Shown in pieces: positions 26,001 to 36,303 of a DNA stretch of 50,271 bases. Both the position numbers and the translations under genes were made by a program. The notes beneath the pieces are model-generated. The model did no database searches. It saw only the letters and a list, made by a program, of their open reading frames with translations, and was not told the origin of the DNA. The stretch comes from Phallusia fumigata. Taxonomy: Eukaryota > Chordata > Ascidiacea > Phlebobranchia > Ascidiidae. The first letter of the stretch is position 1, and each line of letters opens with the position of its first letter. The stretch spans positions 1-50,271 of the forward strand of contig QXVZ01033602.1 in assembly GCA_008931825.1 (NCBI GenBank), given 5' to 3'.

Positions 26001-28053
26001 GCTGTCAAAAGTATATCGGAAAAAATACAATACAACTTTTTGTGAATACTGTTCTAGTGGCATTTTGGTTATAACATTAAGAACAGCTCAAAACAAAAAC
26101 ATCCGCAGAAAACTTCACAAACCTAATGTTATGTTGCTTTTCAAGGTTATTTGATCAAGTTTATCGGAATACTTTACTTCCTTGCAGGGGTTGGGACTGT
26201 TAGCGGTAACCAAAAAGTAAAACTTCTCGGCGGTCAATAAAAAAGTTACTTCGTCTCAATATAAAGTTTTGGGCAAGTTAAGTTTTTCCTCACGTGGCGA
26301 AAAATGCGTTGAAAATGTTCCAACTTGGCTTCGATCCAAACATCAATGCTTCCAAAACAACCAAAGACAACATCCGGCGAAGATTTTCTATATTTTCTCA
26401 GAAATAAAACTTTCAAGGCCATTAACCCATGCATGCTGGCATACTCAAGTTTATTCACCCCTCAAACCTGTTTTTGCGTCGCGTCGATAGTTGACTTAAT
26501 AAAAGAGGGTGAACCTTGTTTGTATTTGGTCATTTATTCAAATATGGAGGTCAGGGCTTGTTAGCAGATGTCTGGGCACTCTTTCGCGAAATCGGAATTA
26601 TTAAAATCGAAGAAAATTTGTGTGTGCAATAAAATCACAGACAAACGTCAGTTTGTTGTGAGTTGGACGCCTGGGATCAAGTTTTTACCCATTTGTCCAT
26701 CTTACCAACAGCACAGATGGAGATTGCTGAAAGAAAAACAGTGAGTGTGTACGCGACAGACGATGAATCACAACTCGCGTTTGCATCACTGTCGCTTTTC
26801 AGGGCAGTTTGCACGCGAAAGAACTTTCACTGCCTTTGAAGTTGCAATTAGCACCCCAGCACCGTTTAATGACACGGAATACGTCACGGAGCCGCAAATA
26901 TCGCCCTATTCCGGAGAGCAGTTTCTTCCAACGAGGACCTTGCATGAGAATCGCTAGTGTCCGTGTCGCGAATTTCAGCAGCTGTTGGTGACTCGGTTGG
27001 TTCACACAATCTGCTGGAAGGTCCTGCGCGACGAATTGGGGGCAATAAATAGCGATCGAGGGAAGTTATTCGACGCTGGATACGTCATCTGCTGCTGCGT
27101 GCGAGGCTTTGACGTATTAAACTTGATTCTCACGCGCCCTGGCGTGCGGCCATGCGTGGCGCACGTGACCGTTCCGACTCGCAGCGTTCCCAGAACGCAC
27201 GTGACCTTTGAAGTTGACGACGTCCGGCGATGGTGGCAGGACTTGACAGTTCAACTTCCTGTGGGAATGCGACAAAATTAGGAATGATTCAGATTGGGGA
27301 GTGCTGATAATTTGGAAACCAGATTTCGCGGGGAACGAAGATTTGTTTCTATAGATGGTTCGCAAATCGTTTAAGTGTTGTTTCGAATGCAATAATTTTG
27401 AAAACCGCCGTGAAAGATGTTCCACCTGTTGCCCGGCAATGACCCGAAACCGTAATGCGTTAATTGAAACATAAGTTTTGACCTTTAGAGCTACACAGAC
27501 ATGTGCTCGTGATATTTAGCCAGAAGCGGCAAAGGCAAGTGGCGATTTGTCTCCAACGTAAAAATAGAACATTTTAAACAAGTCATGCTACCAGTGTCTG
27601 GGAGTAGCAGGGACGCTAAACCACCTGCCTTTAGGCGGAGTTTTTAGGAACCAAACCCTGCGACTTGTAATGTTACAAACCAAGATTCAAGCCAACTTTG
27701 ACTGGTCTGTCGACAAGCACTCGTTGTTTGAAATTCAAAATCTCCCTCCCTCCCCTAAAACAGTTCATTTGGAACGGCCTTCGCAGAATCGGGTGGTTTC
27801 GTCTTCCGCTTGACACGACCCCACGCACTAGTCCCAACCTCCCTAAGCCAACATACACAATTTGCTGGTGCGACCTATGTCAAGGTGTGATGCCTCGAAG
27901 CGCCGTTTTATTTGACCACCCACTCCAGTCACATCGACCTCAATAAGCAATCCGATTCGTTTCATCCGTTCAGACACGCGATGGCCTTGATCAAACACCA
28001 AGTGTCGATGAACTGTTAACTCGCGAACTTTGGTCGCTGCACTTCGAACGACG
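17100..28053. other. 11-kb gene-poor, G+C-rich upstream region of FGF gene 2
   Basis: No exon with a recognisable domain was found on either strand. The longest open frames (160 codons near 18.5-19.0 kb, 147 and 138 codons on opposite strands near 19.0-19.5 kb) overlap each other and look like composition effects. The segment lies 5' of FGF gene 2 and could hold its control elements. A short (TTGG)n run is at 25906-25924. Confidence 0.5.
23648..23919. repeat. ~135-bp direct repeat around a 1-base gap, with small differences
   Basis: Copies at 23648-23781 and 23783-23919 flank an N at 23782. They differ at several single bases and by two small indels (for example TTTGTTTAC against TTTGTGTTTAC), so they look like two alleles of one sequence placed side by side. 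Confidence 0.85.
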
Positions 28054-30977
28054 GGTCACATGCGAAAAACATCTTTCAAAACGAAAACAGGGGAATTGCA
28101 AAGCAGCAGCCCGGCTTTGGTCCCCAACCCAACGGTTTTATTCCAAGGCAAAGTCATTATATAATTCATAAACAAGAATGGAAATTTCACAACGAATTAA
28201 TATAAACGAAGGTTTGTTTGCATGCAAAGTTGTTTTCCAAAACCACCGGGGCCTGCCAGGCCGCACAACAGATGTAAAAGCGGTAGGTTGCGCGTGAATG
28301 ATCCCTTTGTAATTGGCTAATTAAACCATCGTGCTTTTTTGATCAATTGTGTGCGCCCATCATTTGCACACAACGTACAAAAGCGTGTTGGAAAACAAAC
28401 GATTTTAAATCATAATTTTGCATTTAAGTCAATTCCCGTGTTTTCAGGGTTGGATTTTCCTCCGCTTAACAACTGGGCGAATAATGTGTTTTCCACTATT
28501 AGAAACTAATACTTCGCTGCTCAATTAGAAAAGTAATTGGGATGTACTTAGCCATTCAATGTCAGGCTTTAGGCAACCGATCAAGGTAGCTACCGCCTTT
28601 CTCCTCACATTATTGCTGTGTAATCACAGCTGGTAAAAATCGACAACAGTTACGATTCGTCATTATGGAAGAAGAAAGGAACAACAAGCAATTCAAACGT
28701 TCAACAATAGTTACAAACGATTTTCCAGGTGTAGGGCAACGTCACGTTCGTTTGGGGTGGAGTTTTAACGTCACTGCCAATAGCACGTCGATCAGTAAGA
28801 TTTGTCAAACGTGGATACCGCAAATTGATGATGTCTTTTACACGAGCAAGACAGCGCGTTAACATTAACCGTTGAAATTTTATAATTTAAAATGTCAAAC
28901 AGTTTAGTTACGTGTATGTTTGGAAATATAGGCAATGTTATAACTAGGTAAACGTAAATCCGATTTTCATTTTTGTCACACCCCGTTTTGAACAGATTTT
29001 TGATAGCGATGGTTTTGAAACCAAAGCTCGGGCTTTTTTTGCTAAAAGCAGACTATAGTGCCATCGCCAAAGAGAAACTGTCAGTCTTTTTCAGTTGCAA
29101 AAATTTAAAACCTGCATAATATTTGACCTACATGTGTCACCAAGGTCTTATATCCAAACTAAGCTTAAAATTTCTTTGCCTTCATGGATCTGCTGCAGAC
29201 CGTTTGAGGAGTAATGATCCGAGGACCATAACTGTTGATGCTGACAGGGGGCTATTTCTGGGTCAAGGCGGGGTAAAGGGGACCCACGCAGCAGACGTGG
29301 CAATATTTGTTCGGATAGGAAATTGAAAAATCGCAAAAACAGGTGTTTGCGCTTGGGTCGCTTTCATCACCCCTCTGATCGTGGGATCACACGCGACGCG
29401 CTTTGTTGCCATTCGCTGCGGCGCGATCTCTGACGTCACGGGCACGACGACAACCCGTAATTTGCACACCTCGACTTGTCACGACACACCACGTGACTGC
29501 TTGGCCCTATTACCAACCNGGTCACATGCGAAAAACATCTTTCAAAACGTAAACAGGGGAATCGCAAAGCAGCAGCCTGGATTTGGTCCCCAACCCAACG
29601 GTTTCATTCCAAGGTAGAGTCACTATATAATTCAAAAACAAGAATGGAAATTTCACAACGAGTTAATATAAACGAAGGTTTGTTTGCATGCAAAGTTGTT
29701 TTCCAAAACCAGCGGGGCCTGCCAGGCCGTACAACATATGTAAAAGCGGAAGGTTGCGCGTGAATGATCCCTTTGTAATTGGCTAATTAAACCACCGTGT
29801 ATTTTTGATCAATTGTGTGCGCCCATCATTTGCACACAACATACAAAAGCGTGTTGGAAAACAAACGATTTTAAATCATAATTTTGCATATAAGTCAAAT
29901 CTCCTGTTTTCAGGGTTGGATTTTCCTCCGCTTAACAACTGGGCGAATAATGTGTTTTCCACTATTAGAAACTAACACTTCGGTGCTCAATTAGAAAAGT
30001 AATTGGGATGTACTTAGCCATTCAATGCCAGGCTTTAGGCAACCGATCAAGGTAGCTACCGCCTTTCTCCTCACATTATTGCTGTGTAATCACAGCTGGT
30101 AAAAATCGACAACAGTTACGATTCGTCATTATGGAAGAAGAAAGGAGCAACAGGCAATTCGAACGTTCAACAATAGTTACAAACGATTTTCCAGGTGTAG
30201 GGCAACGTCACGTTCGCTTGGGGTGGCGTTTTACGTCACTGCCAATGGCACGTCAATTAGTAAGATTCGTCAAACGTGGATACCGCAAACGTGGATACCG
30301 CAAGACAGCGCGTTAACGTTAACTGTTGAAATTTCATAATTTAAAATGTCAAACAGTTTAGTTACGTGTATGTTTGGAAATATAGGTAATGTTATAACTA
30401 GGTAAACGTAAATCCGATTTTTATTTTTGTCACAACCCGTTTTGAACAGATTTTTGATAGCGTTAGATGGTTTTTGAAACCAAAGCTCGGGCTTTTTTTG
30501 CTAAAAGCAGACTATAGTGCCATCGCCAAAGGGAAATTGTCGGTCTTTTTCAGTTGCAAAAATTTAAAACCTGCATAATATTTGACCTACATGTGTCACC
30601 AAGGTCGTATATCCAAACTAAGCTTAAAATTTCTTTGCCTTCATGGATCTGCTGCAGACCGTTTGAGGAGTAATGATCCGAGGACCATAACTGTTGATGC
30701 TGACAGGGGGCTATTTCTGGGTCAAGGCGGGGTAAAGGGGACCCACGCAGCAGACGTGGCAATATTTGTTCGGATAGGAAATTGAAAAATCGCAAAAACA
30801 GGTGTTTGCGCTTGGGTCGCTTTCATCACCCCTCTGATCGTGGGATCACACGCGACGCGCTTTGTTGCCATTCGCTGCGGCGCGATCTCTGACGTCACGG
30901 GCACGACGACAACCCGTAATTTGCACACCTCGACTTGTCACGACACACCACGTGACTGCTTGGCCCTATTACCAACC
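28054..30977. repeat. ~1.46-kb tandem near-identical copies around a 1-base gap
   Basis: Copy 1 (28054-29518) and copy 2 (29520-30977) both begin GGTCACATGCG and end TTACCAACC, with one N at 29519 between them. Single-base changes and small indels are scattered through the first two thirds, while roughly the last 500 bases look almost identical. Short open frames starting MEEER at 28665 and 30131 lie in the two copies but drift out of register near their ends. The pattern fits allelic sequences assembled in tandem better than a recent genomic duplication. Confidence 0.85.
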
Positions 30978-31241
30978 AAAAGTCGACTTAGGCGCTGCCT
31001 GACCCGCCTATGTTGAAACTTTGAATTCCATACGTGCTGTGGGTTTCCAATACGCATTCCATGGGGCGCAGGGCAAACAAAGCGTTTCTCCCGTTTCCCA
31101 GTGTGTTCAGTTTGGAACTGTGGCCAGCTGCCGTACCGTGCGTCTGTCAGCGTTGCCGTTGTTTCACCCAAAGTTCACGCGGACGTGGTGCGTCAAACGT
31201 GGGACAAAAACATAATCTTGCGACAATGAAACGTTGTCCGT

Positions 31242-31440
31242 GCGGCTTACAAGGCCACAATGTGAATAAAAACATACAACGGCAGAGGAAACCTTTGAAG
31301 ACTTCCTACGCGCCGTCAATAAGGTGTCNNNNNNNNNNNNNNNNNNNNNNNNNGCGGCTTACAAGGCCACAATGTGAATAAAAACATACAACGGCAGAGG
31401 AAACCTTTGAAGACTTCCTACGCGCCGTCAATAAGGTGTC
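31242..31440. repeat. 87-bp direct repeat around a 25-N gap
   Basis: Bases 31242-31328 and 31354-31440 appear identical and bracket the N run at 31329-31353. This is the only gap longer than one base. The unit contains the short coding-like stretch ending F-L-R-A-V-N-K, so the gap may interrupt a real gene. Confidence 0.9.
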
Positions 31441-31591
31441 GACGGAAAGATCATCTTCTTTTGTCGGTTTATCAACCTTTTCAGTTTATTAGCTGCCAGA
31501 TGATAGTGTAAACTCTTTAAAATTGTTACCTGGTTATATGTACATTGTGAAACTATAGCTTCCTTCGTTTTTATTGTTACTAATACTATAG

Positions 31592-31692
31592 GACATGGAA
31601 AATCTGAGCGAGAGGAATGGCTTAATACCTTGTTCCAGAAAGTCCAAAGACAGTATGTTCTTTGTCAGGACAACAAATATAAGAAACTCTAA
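31592..31692 (+). CDS. Possible terminal exon of an unidentified protein (partial)
   Basis: After an acceptor (AATACTATAG) the frame GHGKSEREEWLNTLFQKV is followed by about 16 more residues and a TAA at 31690-31692. The E-R-E-E-W-L-x-x-L pattern resembles the last helix of a pleckstrin-homology domain, with its conserved Trp. An upstream stretch at about 31403-31440, inside the 87-bp repeat, reads EETFEDFLRAVNK and could be an earlier exon. Joining the two in phase requires a weak donor (G|GTTTAT, about 31466). The rest of the gene is not found; it may be lost in the gap or lie in unrecognised exons. I do not recognise the protein. The overlapping 118-codon plus frame starting at 31595 is considered spurious. 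Confidence 0.3.
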
Positions 31693-32853
31693 TACAAATT
31701 TATATTCTTTTTTGCTCTTTGACATGGCTCAAAGTCCAAGAAATTTTTATGACTGTGTGCAGATCACGCTTTTAGCCTGTTCGCAACTAAGTGAATTTTT
31801 TTTTGGTGGTTTATTGGCGACACCGCGCGACTTTGCCGAAAGACCGACAAAAATTGTGCACCTTTTGGACTGTTTAAATGCGAGTGTTAAAGACATTAAA
31901 GACATAAACGTTTCTGTAAAAATTCCTAAAGTTAACCATTGTAATGGGTAGATATTACAAACTATTAAACATAAACTCAACTCATAAAAAACTGTGTTTA
32001 TTGCAAATTCGCGATGTAAATATACCCTTGTGCTCGGTATATTAATTAGACGTCGTTGAATAAAATGATATTTGTTGTTTTCGAATGAGTCGGACAGAAC
32101 CGTATGGCAAGAGGCTCGGATACAGAGGGAAACCATTTTCCCACTGGCAACAAAAAACTTTTGTTGTCTTAGTAACAAAAGGGAGGTCAAAGGTGAACTT
32201 TTGACGCCATGTTGAATTCCTGGTCGATAACTGCGTTGTGTTTGTCACCTCATTTGTAAAGTTATGACTTACGATGTGTTGGTGCTAAACTTGCGTATGT
32301 CACGCTGCTAAATATACGGTTGCAGAAAGTGCTGCATTTGGAATGTTACAAAGGGTAGTTATACAATTGTTTGGAAAGTAACAATGCCTTCGTTGTCACG
32401 TAAATATTGTGTTTACATTAAGTTGTAATCGTTGCAATACTGAGCTTTTTGGAAACATGAAAGTAAATGTTATGTAAAGTTAGATGTTTTAAATTAAACT
32501 AACCAAGTTAATATTCTGGGCAAACATTTGAAATCAGGTATTTCTATAAATTGTATTTTAATGTTTATTTTTTGTTATCTGATACTGTGTATAGCAACTA
32601 AACATGTGGTGTTTTCGGTACATTATTTCATGTAAAAAATCTATTGACCTTAAGATTTTGTATTATATGGAGACCAACAAGCGGATTGGCCAGGATTGGA
32701 AATTGATTTCAGAATTTACTACCACACTTTTCTTTACACTAAATGTAACATGACTTGATTGTTATGCAGATGGTGATTCATAGGTGAGTTTGTGAGGGTC
32801 AAAGTATTGAATCTGCAAAATTTAGTTTGAAAGACTTTTAAAGAAAACGCACA
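31693..32853. other. Intergenic region upstream of CCDC92
   Basis: AT-rich. Overlapping open frames on both strands at 31.6-32.25 kb have no recognised domain and no supporting splice sites. The CCDC92 promoter should lie in the right half, but I see no clear core element. Confidence 0.45.
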
Positions 32854-34242
32854 ATGACATCAGTAGACAATCTCCAAATGCAGCTGCAATCAGCTCGAAA
32901 GTCACTCCTTTTTATGGAAACACAACATGCATCCACATTAAAAGGATTGCACAAGGAGATACAACACCTTCAGAAAAAATGCTCAGGTATTTAAGTTCGT
33001 TTTGAAATATTATTTTATTTTTAATTTTCGAACTTTTGGATTGCTGTTTTTTAGAATTGACATTTGATTTGGCAATGAAGTCTGCGGATAACTCTCTTGA
33101 AGGTAATTGCATTGCTTAAATGTCCTAAATGTTGTTTGAAGCATTTTTTGCCATCATCAATAAATTACTTACAGCATCCACCAGACATTTCACCTAATTT
33201 TGTAGAAAGTTTCCTGATGACTACCCTCTTGATGGTTTAATAAATTTGTTTGGGTATTGTATTTGAACAACTCTCTGTATTAGGAAAAGTTGAGCAGGAT
33301 AAAGTATCACATTTGGAAACAGAAGTTGCTGATCTATTGCATGAAAAAATTTCGCTCATGCAAGAAATTGAAATGAGGGATCGCCAACTTGTTGAGCTAG
33401 AAGAACATGCCAAAGAGCAAGAGAGAAAATATTTAAATGAGATTAAGGTCTGCAAAAATATTTTGCTTCATCATATGGTATTATTAAAACTCTTAGGTTA
33501 GGAACTAAGTTGTAAAAAACTTATGGTGCATAAAATGTAACAACTATTGAGGTAACAATGATAAATTCTTAGGTTTGCAATGATTGCTTTTTTTAATGAC
33601 TGACTGAAAATATGTTTTTAGACAAAGAAACACAAGATTGCTGCAGTTTTTAATGAGCTTGATGCAAGAGCAACCACCATTGCATATTTATCAACACAAC
33701 TCCACCAGGCAAACTCTAAACTTAACAAGATACAAAAGCATGATGTGAACACATTTGCCCCCAACCCACCAGCCCAGCCTAGACCACCCTCTGCAAGAAG
33801 GTTGCACCCAAAGTCAAAATCAATTGATGTTTCAATCCGTCCTGCCAGCACTGAGTCCCAAATTGGATATCAGTTTGTTGGCAAATCAAAGGCATGTCTA
33901 CACAGGCCATCTTCATCATCAAGTGCAGAGCAACCACAAAGATTGGAGCAAAAGCTAAAGGCATTTAAACCACGCTTTGTTCCCAGTCCAATGCCAGACC
34001 CAGCACCTTTCCTAAACGCTGGTGAAAAACCAGCAGATGAAAGTCCACAAGTGCGGCCCACTGTTTTGCCACCTATCGGTAGCAGTCTAGACAGTTTAGT
34101 TAAAGATGACAATGGCAACAAATTGCAAAATAATCATGGTGCAGTGCCATACCCAGCTAATCCTGTTGCAGAGCGTCTTGCTTTTAACCGAGCAATAACA
34201 GCCAACAGAAAAGCACACAGAAATGAAGTCAGTGATTACTAA
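32854..34242 (+). CDS. CCDC92: CCDC92, coiled-coil domain-containing protein 92
   Basis: Four exons: 32854-32986, 33055-33102, 33284-33447 and 33622-34242, joined in phases 1, 1 and 0 into 321 residues (human about 331). The N-terminal third is a coiled coil: residues around 10-45 (SARKSLLF, HASTLKGLH, EIQHLQ) match the conserved CCDC92 start. After more heptads (LETEVADLL; KEQERKYLNEIK) comes the conserved RATTIAYLSTQLHQA block. The rest is Pro- and Ser-rich and disordered, with the conserved short motif MPDPAPFL and an L-P-P-I block. Vertebrate CCDC92 is a centriole/ciliary-base interactor; the biochemical role is unsettled. The start is the first ATG of the homologous frame. A polyadenylation signal follows at 34871. 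Confidence 0.9.
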
Positions 34243-34870
34243 TATAATTTTTTATGTGCTTTCCTCCTGTTCCGTTACCTATGTGTTGTTTGTTTTCCTG
34301 GATAAGTGTGCTGATATACATTTTGGTAAATCACTGTTATTTTTAAAGGAGCCATTTGCTTTGCCTGGCGGGTTTCAAGTGTCGCTTTATCAATTGCCTG
34401 GTATTTTGCACTGTCACTGCCTTTTTGCGCCACAACAAACTGAATTGCACCAGTTCCTCACAATCTTTGCATATATTTGGCCATGTTTTGGGTTACAGCA
34501 TTCAGAACAAAGCAATAGAGACCCCAAATGGCTCATCAGAAGTTGGGCCAAGGTTTTTAGGCAGGATGCAATATGTGAAAAATCTATAGCGTGAAGCCCA
34601 ACTGAAGAAACACATGACTTATTCATGGCCCTCCACTTGTGAAAATACCCACATTAATAATTTACACACATCTGGATCAGTTGGCGTTTATGGTTTGCAC
34701 CAGCATTGTTAAACACCAATATGACAAAGTGACACAAAAGCTATGTTCACAATTTCAACAAAAACGCGCTTCAAAATTCGTTAAACAGTTAGTAACAATA
34801 CCAAACATCACACACTTCATGGATGATGCAGCATCTACGATCAACATGTACATGATTGTTATGTTAGACA

Positions 34871-34876
34871 AATAAA
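34871..34876 (+). terminator. Candidate AATAAA poly(A) signal of CCDC92
   Basis: AATAAA about 630 bp past the CCDC92 stop and about 420 bp before the next start codon. The sequence between (34243-34870) has no supported gene and is best read as 3' UTR. Confidence 0.5.
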
Positions 34877-35299
34877 ATTAGCAAGTGCAGTTTTAGACTT
34901 GCAACAGGAGGATGTAGCGATGTGCTGAGCGGACTTGCTGCGCCCAGCGCAATAGATTAAGAAAACACCCGATATCGTTTGTATATGATTTCTATTATTT
35001 GCTGTCATTTGTTTTTCGAAGAGCTGCTGCATCATCGCGTGACAGGAAGACCCTGATTAGAAATGTGACGACTAGATGCTAAAGTTTTTTCAAGTGCTGG
35101 ACATGTGCTATTATTGAAACAAGGGTAGAACGCGGACGTGTAAGTATTTATGTTTAACGTTCTGCGATGTGATCCTGCAGTTTTGACATTCTGAGATATT
35201 CTAGTTATTTTGTGACAACACCTTCCAGGAAAAAAACCTTTCTGTAAGAAAATCAATTAACTTTAATTTAAGAGTTGTGTATTTGTGTCTGCTGTCAGA
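34877..35299. other. Intergenic region upstream of the TMUB homologue
   Basis: No gene seen. It ends in GCTGTCAG|A directly before the TMUB ATG; this AG could be a splice acceptor with almost no 5' UTR, as expected for spliced-leader trans-splicing. Confidence 0.4.
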
Positions 35300-36076
35300 A
35301 TGTCATCGTATTTGATTGATGGCATTGGTGATGAGGTTACTCTTCTCATTACATCAGCATTTGTGGTGATTATGTTGACTGTAGCCTGGATGTCGACAAG
35401 GGTCACAGATACCTCATATAATCAGTTTATGGCTGGAAGACAACAACAACCGCAGCAACAAACCTCTAATCAAACAGCAAATGAGCCACATACTGATACA
35501 CCTGTACCAGATGAAACACCAGAAGCTACCGAAGCTGAAACCACTGAAAACAGTCAAGCATCGGACACTGAACCTATACATGTACCAGATCAACAGTTTT
35601 GTGATAATGCGGAACTACAAGAAGGACATTTTTTCATTCGTCTGAAATTTATGGACGAGTCTATTAAAACAATACAAGTAAAACCAAGTGACACAATCAG
35701 TGAAATTAGAAGGCGTAATTTTCCCTCAAGCACAGCAGATCGTTATAGACTTATCTATAGAGGGCAAGTTCTACGGAACAGTAGTCAAACTGTACAAGAG
35801 TACGATATATCCTCTACTGATACCCCAGTAATCCACTGTTTTTTGTCCTCTGAACCACCAAGAACAAACCAAGCAAGTAGTGCTTCACAACAGCTTCAGC
35901 AAGCTGTTGACGATCTAAACATGGGTCACTTTTTCATGCCAATTTTTGGAAGTATACTTGCCCTTCTTTGGTACGTCTGCATCTTTCATACATCTTTGTT
36001 TAGTTTGCCTTCAATTTTTGGAATAATAGGTCTAACCTGTTTTTATGTTGTCCTGATTGCAAACCAATTCTTATGA
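35300..36076 (+). CDS. TMUB: Transmembrane and ubiquitin-like domain protein, TMUB1/TMUB2 homologue
   Basis: Single-exon frame of 258 residues starting MSSYLIDGIGDEVTLL. The LI-x-G-[IV]-GDEVT opening is characteristic of vertebrate TMUB1/2. A first membrane segment follows (about residues 13-31, LLITSAFVVIMLTVAW), then a Gln/Thr/Glu-rich linker, and a ubiquitin-like domain (about 114-185) with I-R-L-K-F, the R-L-I-Y-x-G-Q turn typical of UBL folds, and a C-H-type end. Two hydrophobic segments at the C-terminus (ILALLWYVCIF and the LPSIFGIIGL stretch) match the family's terminal membrane hairpin. Known relatives act at the ER in protein quality control (ERAD) and membrane traffic. The ATG at 35300 gives the conserved N-terminus; the frame is open slightly further upstream. 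Only about 230 bp separates its stop from the CIAO2A core start on the same strand. Confidence 0.92.
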   Translation: MSSYLIDGIGDEVTLLITSAFVVIMLTVAWMSTRVTDTSYNQFMAGRQQQPQQQTSNQTANEPHTDTPVPDETPEATEAETTENSQASDTEPIHVPDQQFCDNAELQEGHFFIRLKFMDESIKTIQVKPSDTISEIRRRNFPSSTADRYRLIYRGQVLRNSSQTVQEYDISSTDTPVIHCFLSSEPPRTNQASSASQQLQQAVDDLNMGHFFMPIFGSILALLWYVCIFHTSLFSLPSIFGIIGLTCFYVVLIANQFL

Positions 36077-36241
36077 GATTGGTTTTTCTACTACCATTAA
36101 TAAGAACATAATGTTTATAGTGGAATATCCAGTTATTATGCAAGTTGCAGTAATTTAATCTAATGTTGTTTTTTCCATACTTCATGCAATATATGTGTTT
36201 ATTGCTTTTGGTGAAACTATTTTTAAATGTTTGCGTTTGTC

Positions 36242-36252
36242 AGTTTTCCCAG
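36242..36252 (+). promoter_or_regulatory. Candidate splice or trans-splice acceptor of CIAO2A
   Basis: A pyrimidine-rich AG (TTTTCCCAG) ends at 36252, about 175 bp after the TMUB stop and 50 bp before the conserved CIAO2A ATG. In tunicates, downstream genes of operons receive a spliced leader at such sites. No spliced leader gene lies in the window, so this is positional inference. Confidence 0.3.
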
Positions 36253-36303
36253 GCATTTATGTACAAGATAGGCTGTGATTTGTGTTTTAACGTACTATGT
36301 AAT

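Noticed and set aside
31747-32190. 147-codon minus frame
   Set aside because: Overlaps plus-strand frames, has no acceptor or donor in phase and no recognisable protein features.
34223-34594. 123-codon plus frame after CCDC92
   Set aside because: Starts inside the last CCDC92 codons in another frame and lies in the probable 3' UTR.
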